Source: Polyangium sp. y55x31
Lineage (GTDB): Bacteria > Myxococcota_A > Polyangia > Polyangiales > Polyangiaceae
Reading direction: 5' to 3'
NCBI RefSeq assembly: GCF_029946505.1
Contig: NZ_JARZHG010000016.1
Location: 124,001-188,000, forward strand
Length of the DNA stretch: 64,000 nt
Within the stretch, counting starts at the first letter, position 1. Every line of letters starts with the position of its first letter. The position numbers and the translations under genes are program-made. Below, in pieces: positions 1-8,696 of the stretch. Under the pieces are notes generated by a model. It saw nothing but the letters and a program-made list of their open reading frames with translations. It did no database searches and was not told where the DNA came from.

Positions 1-60
1 CAGGAGGAGGCTTGCGCCCCATTGAGAAGCGACGAGAAGGCGATGAAGGAAGACGCGCAT
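1..60 (-). CDS. possible 5' end of a leftward gene running off the window
   Basis: An open reading frame on the minus strand starts with ATG at position 60 and continues off the left edge. Its 20 visible codons are a basic start followed by a hydrophobic run (MRVFLHRLLVASQWGASLLL), which would suit a signal peptide. The frame also stays open upstream of this ATG for about 115 bases, so the true start is unknown. There is no clear ribosome binding site. It may be a divergent neighbour of rsmG, or chance coding-like sequence in G+C-rich DNA. Confidence 0.22.
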   Translation of the reverse strand, partial: MRVFLHRLLVASQWGASLLL

Positions 61-176
61 GCCGGTCCAATTGGCAATTCGCGTGCCGATGGCCACGCCC
101 GTGTTTTTCGCGTCGATGCGCTTCCGGCGCTGTGCCGGGTTGTGCCGAGCGCGCCTGGGCGTGCTACCCACTCGGC

Positions 177-896
177 GTGACCAAGGCCGCTCGTCCCCCC
201 CTCCCGCTACCGAGCTCCACGCCCCTCGCGCCTCCCGATGGCTTCGAGGCGCGCCTCGCGGAGATCGGCGTTCGCCTCGACGCGCCCGTGCTCGCGACGC
301 TCGGCGACTACCTCGCGCGGCTGCTCGCGATGAACGAGCAGATGAACCTCACCGCCATCAAGGATCCGAGCGACGCGTGGGAAAAACACGCGCTCGACGC
401 GCTCACGCTCGTGCCCTTGCTCGGGGACGCCTCCGCGGGAGCGCGGCTCGTCGACGTCGGCTCGGGCGGCGGTTTGCCCGGCATTCCGATCGCGATCGCG
501 CGGCCCGATCTCCAGGTCACGCTCGTCGAGGCGACGCAGAAAAAAGCGGCGTTCCTCTCGGCCGTCGTGGCCGCGCTGGGCCTTTTGAACGTGACCGTGC
601 GCGCCGAGCGGGCCGAGCAGCTCGCGGCCGGGGAGCTCCGCGGGGGGTTCGACGTGGTGACCGCGCGCGCCGTGGCGCGATTGAACCTGCTCGTGCCGCT
701 GACCGCGCCGTTCGCGAAGCCGGGCGGGCTCGTGCTCCTCGTGAAGGGGCAACGCGCCGAGGAGGAGCTCGCGGAGGCCAAGCGCGTGCTCGTCGAGCAG
801 GCGACGACCCACGAGAAGACGGTCGCAACGCCGACGGGGCGGATCGTCGTGCTCCGGCGAGGCGCGGGAGAGGCGCGGCGCAAGGCGAAGCGGTGA
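177..896 (+). CDS. rsmG: 16S rRNA (guanine527-N7)-methyltransferase RsmG
   Basis: RsmG (GidB) methylates N7 of G527 in 16S rRNA using S-adenosylmethionine. The 239-residue product has the expected N-terminal signature MNEQMNLTAI near residue 55. The SAM-binding glycine loop VDVGSGGGLPGIPIAIARP follows near residues 97-115, then an acidic strand end (VTLVEAT), and VTARAVARLNLLV matches the later RsmG motif. The frame is open from position 12, but that would add 55 low-complexity residues. GTG at 177 gives a normal family length and is preferred. The usual partners mnmG and parAB are not visible; the genes to the right run in the opposite direction. Confidence 0.93.
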   Translation: MTKAARPPLPLPSSTPLAPPDGFEARLAEIGVRLDAPVLATLGDYLARLLAMNEQMNLTAIKDPSDAWEKHALDALTLVPLLGDASAGARLVDVGSGGGLPGIPIAIARPDLQVTLVEATQKKAAFLSAVVAALGLLNVTVRAERAEQLAAGELRGGFDVVTARAVARLNLLVPLTAPFAKPGGLVLLVKGQRAEEELAEAKRVLVEQATTHEKTVATPTGRIVVLRRGAGEARRKAKR

Positions 897-933
897 GGGG
901 AGGCGAACGCGGGTTCGAGCCGCCGAAATGGGC

Positions 934-1734
934 TCAGAGCTCGAACGTCGATTGCACGATCGGATTGCCGTAGCTGTCGACGTCCTTTGGCCAGCCTCCC
1001 GTGCGGACCACGAGGTTCGGCGCGGCCTCGAACACGCCCTGCCCGTGCGTGTGCCCGCAGAGCACGGTGATGCGCGTGCCGGGGTGCTTCGTCGCGTATT
1101 CGAGGAGGACCACGCCCGTCGAGACACACGTGAACCACGGGAGCCACGGAGGCGACGATTGCGCGCCTTCGTACCAGCAGGCCTGGGGGAAGGGCGGGAC
1201 GTGCGTCAGGACGAACAGCTCCTCGGTCTCGGGCGCGCGGGCGAGCTTTTCCCGCAGCGCGCGGGCCTCGCCTTCGCCGAGCTTTCGGAGGAGCTCGATC
1301 CGCCCCGGGGGATCCATGCGCACGTCGAAAAAGTCCGTGATCATGTGCCAGTCGGAGAGCTGGATCGGCGAGTCGAGATCACCACAGCGCGCATCGCCCC
1401 AGCCGTCGACGCCGAGCAAGACGACGTGGTCTTCGAGCCGCACCGGATCGACCCCGGGCAGCCAGGTCGCGAGCTTCGGAATACGCGTGACCTGCTCGCG
1501 CACCTGGCGAATGCTCGATCCGTAATAATCGTGGTTGCCGAGCACGAAATACACCTTCGCGCCGGTCTTCGTCGCGACGTCGTCGACGAAATGCACGACC
1601 GAGTCCGCCTCGGCGATGTCGCCCGTCAGGAGGACGATGTCCGGCTCTTCCGCCCGGACGGCCTCGTAAAACCGCTGGAGCGCTCGGGGGAGCGGGAAGT
1701 TCAAGTGGATGTCGGTGCACCACGTCGCGCGCAT
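934..1734 (-). CDS. calcineurin-like metallophosphoesterase
   Basis: The 266-residue cytoplasmic protein carries the metal-ligand motifs of the calcineurin-like phosphoesterase fold in order: TDIHLN near residue 8 (D-x-H), LTGDIAEAD near 36, GNHDYY near 66, a later His in LTHVPP, and GHTHG near 227. Such enzymes use a di-metal centre to hydrolyse phosphomonoesters or phosphodiesters; the substrate cannot be told from sequence. It lies 40 bases downstream of the two-receiver regulator on the same strand and is probably the last gene of the GTPase/two-component operon. It converges with rsmG. Confidence 0.85.
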   Translation of the reverse strand: MRATWCTDIHLNFPLPRALQRFYEAVRAEEPDIVLLTGDIAEADSVVHFVDDVATKTGAKVYFVLGNHDYYGSSIRQVREQVTRIPKLATWLPGVDPVRLEDHVVLLGVDGWGDARCGDLDSPIQLSDWHMITDFFDVRMDPPGRIELLRKLGEGEARALREKLARAPETEELFVLTHVPPFPQACWYEGAQSSPPWLPWFTCVSTGVVLLEYATKHPGTRITVLCGHTHGQGVFEAAPNLVVRTGGWPKDVDSYGNPIVQSTFEL

Positions 1735-1774
1735 GACCCGCGGAAGCGTACCACGCCCGCGGCGCCCTCGTCGC

Positions 1775-2503
1775 TCACGCCGATTTGACGGACACGGTCG
1801 AGAGTTGCTCCTCGATCTGTCCGATCAGCCACCCGATGAAATCCTCTTTGCGCATGACGCGCGAGACGTGGAGCCCCGACCAGACGGGGGAGCGGACGGC
1901 GGACGTGTCACAGCTCTGCACGATGACGGGCATGTCGCGGATGCGGGGATCTCTCCGGATCGCGCGGACGAGCTCCACCCCGTTCATCACCGGCATGTGG
2001 ATGTCCGTGATGACCAGCGCGACCGCATGCGTCGTGATGACGGAGAGCGCGTCGCGGCCATTCTCGGCCTCGAGCACCTCGAACTTCGGCTCCAGCACCG
2101 ATCGATATACTTGGCGCAGAAACGAATCGTCCTCGACGAGCAGGATGGCCCCGCTCGTGGCCCCGCCGAGGACACGCTCCACCACCGCCCGGAGCTCGCC
2201 CGCCGTGACCGGTTTCTCCAGGTACCCCGCGACGCCGTGCAGGATGGCCTCGGCTTCACGCTTCACCACCGTGACGAAGACCGTGGGGATGCCGTGGCTC
2301 CGGAGGACGCGGTGGACGGCGAACCCATCCATCTCCGGCATCAGGACGTCGACGAGGGCGAGGTCCGGTTGCCACGTCGAGACGACCCGGACCGCGTCGC
2401 GACCGCTCGGGCTCGTGCGCACGTCATGCCCGACGTCGGCGAGCGCGGTGGCCATCCAGACCCTGGTTTCGTCGTCGTCGTCCACGATCAGGAGCTTCGC
2501 CAT
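1775..2503 (-). CDS. two-receiver response regulator without output domain
   Basis: The 242-residue protein consists of two CheY-type receiver domains in tandem and nothing else. The first has the acidic pocket VDDDDE near residue 7, the phospho-acceptor Asp in LVDVLMPEMDG (about D52) and the conserved Lys in YLEKPV (about K97). The second has LLVEDD near 122, the acceptor Asp in ITDIHMPVMNG (about D167) and a Lys near 219. With no DNA-binding domain it probably works by phosphotransfer or protein contact. ATG 2503 is chosen over an upstream ATG at 2536 because GGAAGGA lies just ahead of it. It follows the histidine kinase gene directly and is its likely partner. Confidence 0.9.
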   Translation of the reverse strand: MAKLLIVDDDDETRVWMATALADVGHDVRTSPSGRDAVRVVSTWQPDLALVDVLMPEMDGFAVHRVLRSHGIPTVFVTVVKREAEAILHGVAGYLEKPVTAGELRAVVERVLGGATSGAILLVEDDSFLRQVYRSVLEPKFEVLEAENGRDALSVITTHAVALVITDIHMPVMNGVELVRAIRRDPRIRDMPVIVQSCDTSAVRSPVWSGLHVSRVMRKEDFIGWLIGQIEEQLSTVSVKSA

Positions 2504-2532
2504 GGCCCGTCCTTCCCTCGCGCCTCTGTCCT

Positions 2533-3660
2533 TCACGCCGCCAGGGCACCTGTCGAGGTGGGGGCCTTGCGGAGGCGGAACCAGAACCGGGCGCCTCCCT
2601 CAGCAAGCGTGGTGTATCCGATCGAGCCGCCCCAGCGCTCGACGGTGATGCGGCAGAAGTAGAGCCCGAGCCCCGTGCCCGCCTCGGGCCCGATCCCCCG
2701 GCCGAAGCGCTGAAACAGGCGCGGCGCGAGCGCAGGCGGCACGCCGGGCCCCTCGTCCTCGATGCTCACCTCGACGCTCGTGTCCTCCTCGCGCAAATGC
2801 ACGCGCACCGAGCCACCAACCGGGCTGTGGCGGACCGCGTTGCCGAGCAGGTTCGCGAGGACCCGCAAGAGCCGCGGTTCGTCCGCGACGACGAGGCTCG
2901 CGAGCCGCGGCACGTCCCGCTCGATACGCACGTTGCGGCCACGCGCCGTGAGCTCGTGCTCGGCGATGACGCGGAGGAGCCCGGCGCGCAGATCGGAGAC
3001 CGCGGTCTCCTCGCGCGTGGCGTCGAGGTCTTCGTGCTCGGACGCGAACACGGCGAGGATCTCGCGGATCATCGCGCGCTGCCGGAGCGCCGCTTCGAGC
3101 GCGAGATCGATCATGGCGCCGTCCTCGCTGGGCGGATGGCGTTCGTCGAGGGACGAGAGCACGCCGAGGATCGTCTGGAGCGGGCTCGCGAGGTCGTGGA
3201 CGATGCAGTGCACGAGGATGTCTTTCTGCTCGATCTCGCGGGCGAGCGCGTCGTAGGTGATGCGCAGCTCGCGGGCGCGCTGAAGGACCAGGCGACGCTC
3301 GTGGAAGAGCTCGTCGCAGCGGGTGATCACGAGCAGGCGGCTCGGGCCGACGAGCAGCGCGGTCGCTGCGAGGGGCAGCTCCTCGCCGCCTTCAGCCGTC
3401 TCGCACCAGAGGTCGGAGTCGAGCCGCGTCGGGCCTCCGTCCTTCGCTCGCCAGACGGCCTCCGCCTCGGGCAGGAAGACCGAGAGGAACGGGAACATGC
3501 TCTCCACGCGGATGGGCGTGCTCGCGCGGAGGACGCCGCGCGACATGCGCGCATACCAGTCGGGCGCGCTGCCGCGCTGCAAGAACGTGCCGTCCGGCTG
3601 GCGTTCGAGGACGACCTTCCCGAGGGAAGCGAGGATCGAGGTTTCCATCGAGGTCTCCAT
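2533..3660 (-). CDS. cytoplasmic histidine kinase of the GTPase operon
   Basis: The 375-residue kinase has no membrane segment or signal peptide. Residues 1-115 form a PAS-like or unrecognised sensor region, followed by a helix leading to the H-box VHDLASPL with the phospho-accepting His near 155. The ATPase domain shows the N-box NLLGNAVRHSP (about 270), G1 DEGPGVP (302), an F-box FQRFGRG and G2 GTGLGLYF (328). Two in-frame ATGs 12 bases apart lie in a small duplication encoding METSMETS; the upstream one (3660) is preferred because of AAAGGCAGG before it. The gene follows the GTPase by 14 bases. From memory, cyanobacterial kinases found beside similar GTPases share this sensor-region layout, so its signal may come from the GTPase. 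Confidence 0.9.
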   Translation of the reverse strand: METSMETSILASLGKVVLERQPDGTFLQRGSAPDWYARMSRGVLRASTPIRVESMFPFLSVFLPEAEAVWRAKDGGPTRLDSDLWCETAEGGEELPLAATALLVGPSRLLVITRCDELFHERRLVLQRARELRITYDALAREIEQKDILVHCIVHDLASPLQTILGVLSSLDERHPPSEDGAMIDLALEAALRQRAMIREILAVFASEHEDLDATREETAVSDLRAGLLRVIAEHELTARGRNVRIERDVPRLASLVVADEPRLLRVLANLLGNAVRHSPVGGSVRVHLREEDTSVEVSIEDEGPGVPPALAPRLFQRFGRGIGPEAGTGLGLYFCRITVERWGGSIGYTTLAEGGARFWFRLRKAPTSTGALAA

Positions 3661-3674
3661 GGCGAGCCTGCCTT

Positions 3675-4178
3675 TCAGCGCTGGAGCAGCGCCTGGCCGA
3701 GCGCGCGGAAGGCCTCTTCGACGCCCGCGCCGGTCTTCGCGCTGGTCTCGAAGACGGTCCAGCGCGCGGCGAGCTCCCGCTCGTGAGCGTCGTCGAGCTC
3801 CCAGGAGGCGCGCAGATCGGCCTTGTTCAGCACGAGGACACGAGGCACGTCGCCCACGATCTCCGTGGCGGCGTGGTGCAGGGCCATCGCGGTCTCCACC
3901 GTGGCGCGGCGCGTCCCGTCGGCGACGAGCAGGTAGCCCGCGGCGCCGCGCAGGTACGAGAGGCGGACGCGCTGGAACTCGTCCTCGCCGCTGAGATCCC
4001 AGATCACGAGGACCATCACGTGGTCGCCGTACGTGAGGTGCTTCGTCTCGATCTTCGTGCCGATCGTGGTCTGGTACTGATCGGAAAAGATGCTGCGGAC
4101 GAAGCGCATGACGAGGCTCGTCTTGCCGACGCCCGTGGCGCCGAGCAGGCACACCTTCCGCTTCTCGAGCGTGCTCAT
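3675..4178 (-). CDS. Rab/Ras-like small GTPase
   Basis: The 167-residue protein is almost entirely a Ras-superfamily G domain. The P-loop GATGVGKTS is at about residues 13-21, a switch-I Thr is near 38, the switch-II motif reads WDLSGED (60-66), NKAD is at 118-121 and TSAK at about 145-148. The usual catalytic Gln of the DTAGQE motif is replaced by Glu, so intrinsic hydrolysis is probably slow or relies on a partner. There is no C-terminal prenylation box. Its ATG overlaps the stop codon of the OmpA-type gene (ATGA), which implies translational coupling. Likely role: a molecular switch linking the membrane protein upstream to the two-component pair downstream. Confidence 0.88.
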   Translation of the reverse strand: MSTLEKRKVCLLGATGVGKTSLVMRFVRSIFSDQYQTTIGTKIETKHLTYGDHVMVLVIWDLSGEDEFQRVRLSYLRGAAGYLLVADGTRRATVETAMALHHAATEIVGDVPRVLVLNKADLRASWELDDAHERELAARWTVFETSAKTGAGVEEAFRALGQALLQR

Positions 4179-5905
4179 GATCCCTCGCTCGCAGGCGTCA
4201 GGCGCACGGTGAAGGTGACCTTGCGCGCGGCCGGATCCGCTTGGCCGACGCCCCGCACGGAGAGCTGCTCCGTCGCGACGCCGCGCTCGCCGAGCTCGGC
4301 CGCCACCCTCGCGGCGCGTTCCTCGCTGATGCGCTGGTTGTTCTCGGGTGTGCCCGTCGCATCGGCGTGCCCCACGATCTCGATCCGAACGGAGAGGCCA
4401 CCCCGCGGGGCGGCGTCGAGGAGCGCCTGCACGGCGCGCGCCGCGGCGTCGAGGCGGACGCGCTCGGCGGCGAGCGGCCTCTCCGCGCCGGGCGGGAACG
4501 CGATCTGGAGGCCCTCCAGCGTGGTCGCTGCGGTGTGCGCGGACGTGATCGCCTCGGCCTCGAACAGGCGCGTGTCGTCGAGCGCCGTGATGCCCGGCAG
4601 GCTCGTGGCGAGCAGACGCGCACGGTCGATCCACGCGCGTTCGGCGACGCCCGCGGCCACGAGCGTCCCGCTCGCGAGGCGCAACGTGACTTCGGGCGGA
4701 GGCCGCAGCACCTGGAAGGCGCGTCGCTCCGTGAGCGGAGGATCGAGCGAGTAGACCGGCTTGAAGCGCAGCTCCACGTCCGAGGCGCGGAAGCCATGGC
4801 GCGCGAGCAATGCGGCAGGATCCTGCGCGAGTGGATCCCCGAGCCCTTCGACGAAGCGGCGTCCTCCATCACGCCCCGTCCTCGTGACCGTCAGGCCGGG
4901 CTCCTCGCGGAGCGCCTCCACGTACGCGTCGAACCGCGCATGCCGGTCGTGCACGATCTTCCACCCGATCCCGACGCCGACCAGGGCGAGGACCGCGATC
5001 GCGGCGAGCGCGAGCATGCCGCGGCGGCGGCTCTCCGGCTTCTGGATGCGCTCCTCGCGCATGCACCCGACGAGCGCGTCGCGCGTCGGCTCGAACGTGG
5101 CCACCTCGCCTTTGAACTGCTCCAAGGGGGCCGCGTATGTGCGGTGGATCTGCTCCAGCGTCTCGGCGAGTGACGCCTCCACGTCCTTCGTGGCGACGCC
5201 GCGCACGATGGCGACCAGCATGGCGCGTGGCCCGTGCTCGACGATGCCCGTGAGCCCGCCGACGCAGAAGCGCGACAGGCCCGTTTCTTTTTCCTCGCGA
5301 AACACGTCCCGCGCGAAATCGTCGATGGCCGCGAGCATCGCCGACACCTGATCGGGATCCTCCGCCGCCACGTTCTCCGCCGCGACGTGCTGCAAAACGA
5401 GCCCGCTCTCGCGATGCACCAGAAACACGTGCTCCACCCGGTAGGCGAGGTTGTGGAGCATCACGATCTCGACGAAGGGCCGGCCCGTGCGTGCTGCCTC
5501 GATGCGCCAGCGCAGGCTCTCCACGGTCATCGTCTGCTGCACCATCTGGTCGAGCCGCTGGAGGAACGCTTCGAGCGCGGCGCGGGCGGCTTTTCGGACG
5601 GCGGGGCCGATCGAGGGGAAGATGGCGTCGGCGAAGAGCTCCGGGTTTTTCCGGACGGTCTCGTGGATGCTCGACAGCAGGAGCGGCTGCATCGCGGACG
5701 AGAGCTCTTCGCCGCGCTTTTGGCTCACGACGGCGGCCTGGGGCAGCACCTCGCCGATGGTCTCGGCGAGGGCCTCGGGGGTCTCGAGCTTGTGTTCGAG
5801 GGACGAAAGCCGTTCCTGCTCGGGCTTTACGAGGAACGGGCGCAGATCGTCGAGGGTGTAGTTGGGTTCTCGCCGCCGCGCCCGCGCTCGCAGGCGGGCG
5901 CTCAT
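4175..5905 (-). CDS. membrane protein with roadblock-like region and OmpA C-terminal domain
   Basis: The 576-residue protein has a helical, charged N-terminal part (about 20-140) and a region near 145-240 alternating strands and helices. That region resembles a roadblock/longin fold by pattern only. A membrane segment lies at about 296-317, followed by a periplasmic part ending in an OmpA-type peptidoglycan-binding domain (about 455-570) with the motif EIVGHADATGT-N-x-R-S/IS. The topology suggests a cytoplasmic GTPase-facing half and a wall-binding half. Similar proteins are recalled from cyanobacteria. Start and stop overlap both neighbours by ATGA, placing it firmly in the operon. Confidence 0.82.
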   Translation of the reverse strand: MSARLRARARRREPNYTLDDLRPFLVKPEQERLSSLEHKLETPEALAETIGEVLPQAAVVSQKRGEELSSAMQPLLLSSIHETVRKNPELFADAIFPSIGPAVRKAARAALEAFLQRLDQMVQQTMTVESLRWRIEAARTGRPFVEIVMLHNLAYRVEHVFLVHRESGLVLQHVAAENVAAEDPDQVSAMLAAIDDFARDVFREEKETGLSRFCVGGLTGIVEHGPRAMLVAIVRGVATKDVEASLAETLEQIHRTYAAPLEQFKGEVATFEPTRDALVGCMREERIQKPESRRRGMLALAAIAVLALVGVGIGWKIVHDRHARFDAYVEALREEPGLTVTRTGRDGGRRFVEGLGDPLAQDPAALLARHGFRASDVELRFKPVYSLDPPLTERRAFQVLRPPPEVTLRLASGTLVAAGVAERAWIDRARLLATSLPGITALDDTRLFEAEAITSAHTAATTLEGLQIAFPPGAERPLAAERVRLDAAARAVQALLDAAPRGGLSVRIEIVGHADATGTPENNQRISEERAARVAAELGERGVATEQLSVRGVGQADPAARKVTFTVRLTPASEGS

Positions 5906-6468
5906 GACTGCTCGGCGCGAGGCTCCGGGGTGCGTGCGGCCTCGACGATCCCGCTCGTGGGGCCGACGGCCTCCGAGGACTCGCCGGTGAACAGGGCGAG
6001 CTCACGCTGGAGCGTGGACATGAGCTCGTCCCTGAGGGAGCGTGACTGCTCGACGAACCCCTTGGCCTCGTCGAGGATCTGCTGCCGGAAATCACGCTGG
6101 GCGCGGACCAGCCCGTCTTCGAGCTTCTTGATGCGCTGGTCGAGCTCGGCGACGGCGTCCCGCGCCTCTCTTGCGACGTTGTTCAGCGCTGCCATCTGGG
6201 CCGTGCGATCGGATTCCCGCTGCGTGCTCTGCGCGTCCGTCTCGCGCTTCACGTGGGCTTCGAGCACGTCGATCATGCGCCTCGTATCGGCGCGTAGCTC
6301 CTCGCCTTGCGACGCGACCAGGCCCTCGATGCGCGCGAGTTTTCGCTCGAAATCGCGAACGACGGCGCCGAAGAGGATCTCGCGCACCTGATCGAGGCTG
6401 TTCGCCGGCGACGGCGCGGCGTGTGTGGTCCCCCTGCTTTCGAGCTCGGCTCGTGCACTCGGGCTCAT
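5902..6468 (-). CDS. coiled-coil protein, first gene of the GTPase operon
   Basis: The 188-residue protein has no signal peptide or membrane segment. Residues 25-160 are rich in Glu, Arg, Gln and Ala with heptad-like spacing, indicating a long coiled coil; the ends are disordered. It has no recognisable enzymatic domain. ATG 6468 follows GAGGGGA. An alternative ATG at 6555 would add 29 low-complexity residues after a weaker GGGAG. Its stop codon overlaps the start of the OmpA-type gene, so it is probably a structural partner of that membrane protein or of the GTPase. Confidence 0.72.
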   Translation of the reverse strand: MSPSARAELESRGTTHAAPSPANSLDQVREILFGAVVRDFERKLARIEGLVASQGEELRADTRRMIDVLEAHVKRETDAQSTQRESDRTAQMAALNNVAREARDAVAELDQRIKKLEDGLVRAQRDFRQQILDEAKGFVEQSRSLRDELMSTLQRELALFTGESSEAVGPTSGIVEAARTPEPRAEQS

Positions 6469-6696
6469 GGCTCCCCTCGTCGTGGACGGCCTCTCGCGTG
6501 GACTCGTACGCGAGCGTTCCGGGCCGCCGTGTCGTCCAGATGCGCTGGAATCCATAGGAAATGACTCCCTCGGCCGCAGCGGATCCATAAAGCGGTGGAC
6601 GCGCATCGCCACCCCGCGGCGCCGCGCGTACCCCTGCCGTCGGTCGATCGGTTCGGCCGGCGACCGCCCTCGATCGAGCCCGTGGTTGTCCGCGGC

Positions 6697-8604
6697 TCAG
6701 AACTGCTGCTCGATCTCGATCAGCCGCTCCTCGAAGTCCATCTTCTTGCGAGGAGCTGCGGGGCTCGGCGAGGGCGGCGATTGCATCTGCTTTCGCCGCA
6801 CGTCGAACACGAGCGACGGCGGGTATTCGACCTGGTACGACACGCGGAACTCGCGCTCCTCGCGTGGCCCGAGCGTCACCTTGAAGCGGACGATCCCCTT
6901 CGCGTCCGGCTTCTCGTTCGGGGAGATCTTGACGTTGCTCACGCGGATCTCGGTGTTCTCCGAGACGGGGATCCGCTCGGCGAGGACCACGGTGACGGGG
7001 CGATCCGAGAGGTTTTTCGCCTTGCTCACGAACGCGAGCTGCATGCGATTTCGCGCGTTGCGCTGGAGCGAGCTCTGATGTTTGTCGAGCTCGCGCGTGA
7101 GCTTGACCTGGTCGGCCACGCTGAAGAAAACGGAAAAATCCTCGTCCTTGGCGACGAACTCGATGTCGGTCATGCCGAGGAACGCGCCGTCCTGATATCG
7201 CGCGACGCTGCCGGGCAGGAGCGGCTGGCTCGTCTTGTTCGCCATCTCCAGGGTGATGGCGGCATTGAGGGATTCCTCCGGGGCGGCGATGATGTGGCGC
7301 TGGGCCTTGATGCGGCTCGAGCCGATGCGCAGCCGGATCGAGCGACCGTCCGATCGGACGATCGCCGGATCCTTCGCCGTGAAATGCGCCGTCGTGCCGC
7401 GTGTCTGCAGGCCCTGGAAGATCTCCACCGTCTTGCTCTGCACACGTTCGAGCAGCGCCAGGTTCGACGAATAGGACTGCTCGAACTGCTCCACCTCGGA
7501 GATGCGCTGCGACGTCGCCTGGTTCATCCGGTTCCAGTGCCGGTTCTGCTCCTCGAATTTCTTCTGCGCGGCGCTGAACGAGGTCACCTGCCGCGTCACG
7601 CTCCGCGTGACCTCCTGCGTCTTGCCGAGCGCCAGCATTTCGAGCTCGGGGATGCGTTCGCTGTCGGAGGACGATTGCGTGGAGAAGGAGAGCTCCGCGT
7701 GGCTCCAGTCCTCGCCCGTCGTCTGGGTGACCACGGCGAACGACGTGAGCTCCACCCCGTCGGGATCGGCGGAGCTCGCGCGCACCTCGTGCATCGGCTC
7801 CCACGTGGCGCCGGGCGTGGCGTACGTCAGCGTCAACGTCGCATTGCCGGCGGCCGATCCTTGCACCGTCACGAGCACGGTCGTCTCTTCCAGCTTGGTC
7901 AGGCGGCGCAGCTCTTCGAGGTTTTTGGCGCTCGCCTCCACGTCGGGGGCGAGCTGCTCGCGCGCGGCCTGCACCTCGCGCCGCGACGCGCTCGTCTTGC
8001 GCAGCGCCCCGGAGACGAAATCGATCACCTGTCCGTACGTATCGACCTTGATGTCGCGGGTAACGGCGTCTCCTTCGAGCTTCTGCACGGAAAACACCTT
8101 GATGGATTCGACGTGCTCTTGCTGCGCGTCCAGGATCGCGAGCTCGTCGTCGAGCGCTTGCAGCTTCCGGAGCAGCGCCTTGTGTTTCTCCTCGACCTTG
8201 CGAAACCCTTCGTCGGTCGATCGCGCCAGAAAGCGCCGCTCGACGGCCACGTCCACGATCTTCCCGGCGCTCGTCGAGGCTCGCACGGAGCCTTCGTCGA
8301 CCCAACCGGGCAGTTTCTTGAAACGAAAGATCGTGGGCTCGGCCGTGAGCGCCACGGTCGCCTCGCGGCTCACGAGCGCCCGATCGGAGTACACGGTCAC
8401 CCTCGTGATACGCGACGCCACGCCTCGGTCGGCGGGGTCCTCGGCCGTATCGGCGACGGTCGCCGCCAGGGCGAACACGGGCGGCGTGCTCGGCGGCGGA
8501 TTTTCCGCGCGTGGCGTCACCGGCGGGGGCGTGCTCGTGCACCCGAGGGCCGCGGAGAACAGGAGGGAGAGGGCGATCCACTTCGAAGGGAGGGGCGGCG
8601 TCAT
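6697..8604 (-). CDS. MuiA-like DUF4139 lipoprotein
   Basis: The 635-residue product starts with a lipoprotein signal ending in AALGC and then a Pro/Thr-rich linker. It next shows a DUF4140-type N-terminal domain (ITRVTVYSDRALVSREATV near residue 65), a coiled-coil stretch (about 130-260) and a DUF4139 beta-rich domain from about 265 onward, including TYATPGATWEPMHEV. This is the architecture of the mucoidy inhibitor MuiA family. Family function is poorly defined; the lipobox places it in the cell envelope. About 230 non-coding bases separate it from the downstream GTPase operon, so it is probably transcribed separately. Confidence 0.85.
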   Translation of the reverse strand: MTPPLPSKWIALSLLFSAALGCTSTPPPVTPRAENPPPSTPPVFALAATVADTAEDPADRGVASRITRVTVYSDRALVSREATVALTAEPTIFRFKKLPGWVDEGSVRASTSAGKIVDVAVERRFLARSTDEGFRKVEEKHKALLRKLQALDDELAILDAQQEHVESIKVFSVQKLEGDAVTRDIKVDTYGQVIDFVSGALRKTSASRREVQAAREQLAPDVEASAKNLEELRRLTKLEETTVLVTVQGSAAGNATLTLTYATPGATWEPMHEVRASSADPDGVELTSFAVVTQTTGEDWSHAELSFSTQSSSDSERIPELEMLALGKTQEVTRSVTRQVTSFSAAQKKFEEQNRHWNRMNQATSQRISEVEQFEQSYSSNLALLERVQSKTVEIFQGLQTRGTTAHFTAKDPAIVRSDGRSIRLRIGSSRIKAQRHIIAAPEESLNAAITLEMANKTSQPLLPGSVARYQDGAFLGMTDIEFVAKDEDFSVFFSVADQVKLTRELDKHQSSLQRNARNRMQLAFVSKAKNLSDRPVTVVLAERIPVSENTEIRVSNVKISPNEKPDAKGIVRFKVTLGPREEREFRVSYQVEYPPSLVFDVRRKQMQSPPSPSPAAPRKKMDFEERLIEIEQQF

Positions 8605-8696
8605 GGAAGGCCCTATTGTACGAGCGAGACGCCCCGGGGATCTATCGGTCCGATCAGATGTGTGACGTTGCGCGCCGCGCGGGGTACGATGCCGCC

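Noticed and set aside
905-950. GGGTTCGAGCC resembling a tRNA T-loop just after rsmG
   Set aside because: No acceptor, D or anticodon arms can be drawn around it; it is downstream sequence of two converging genes.
6092-8581. Long minus-strand frame overlapping the MuiA-like gene
   Set aside because: The overlapping frame with lipobox and DUF4139 motifs is clearly the real gene.
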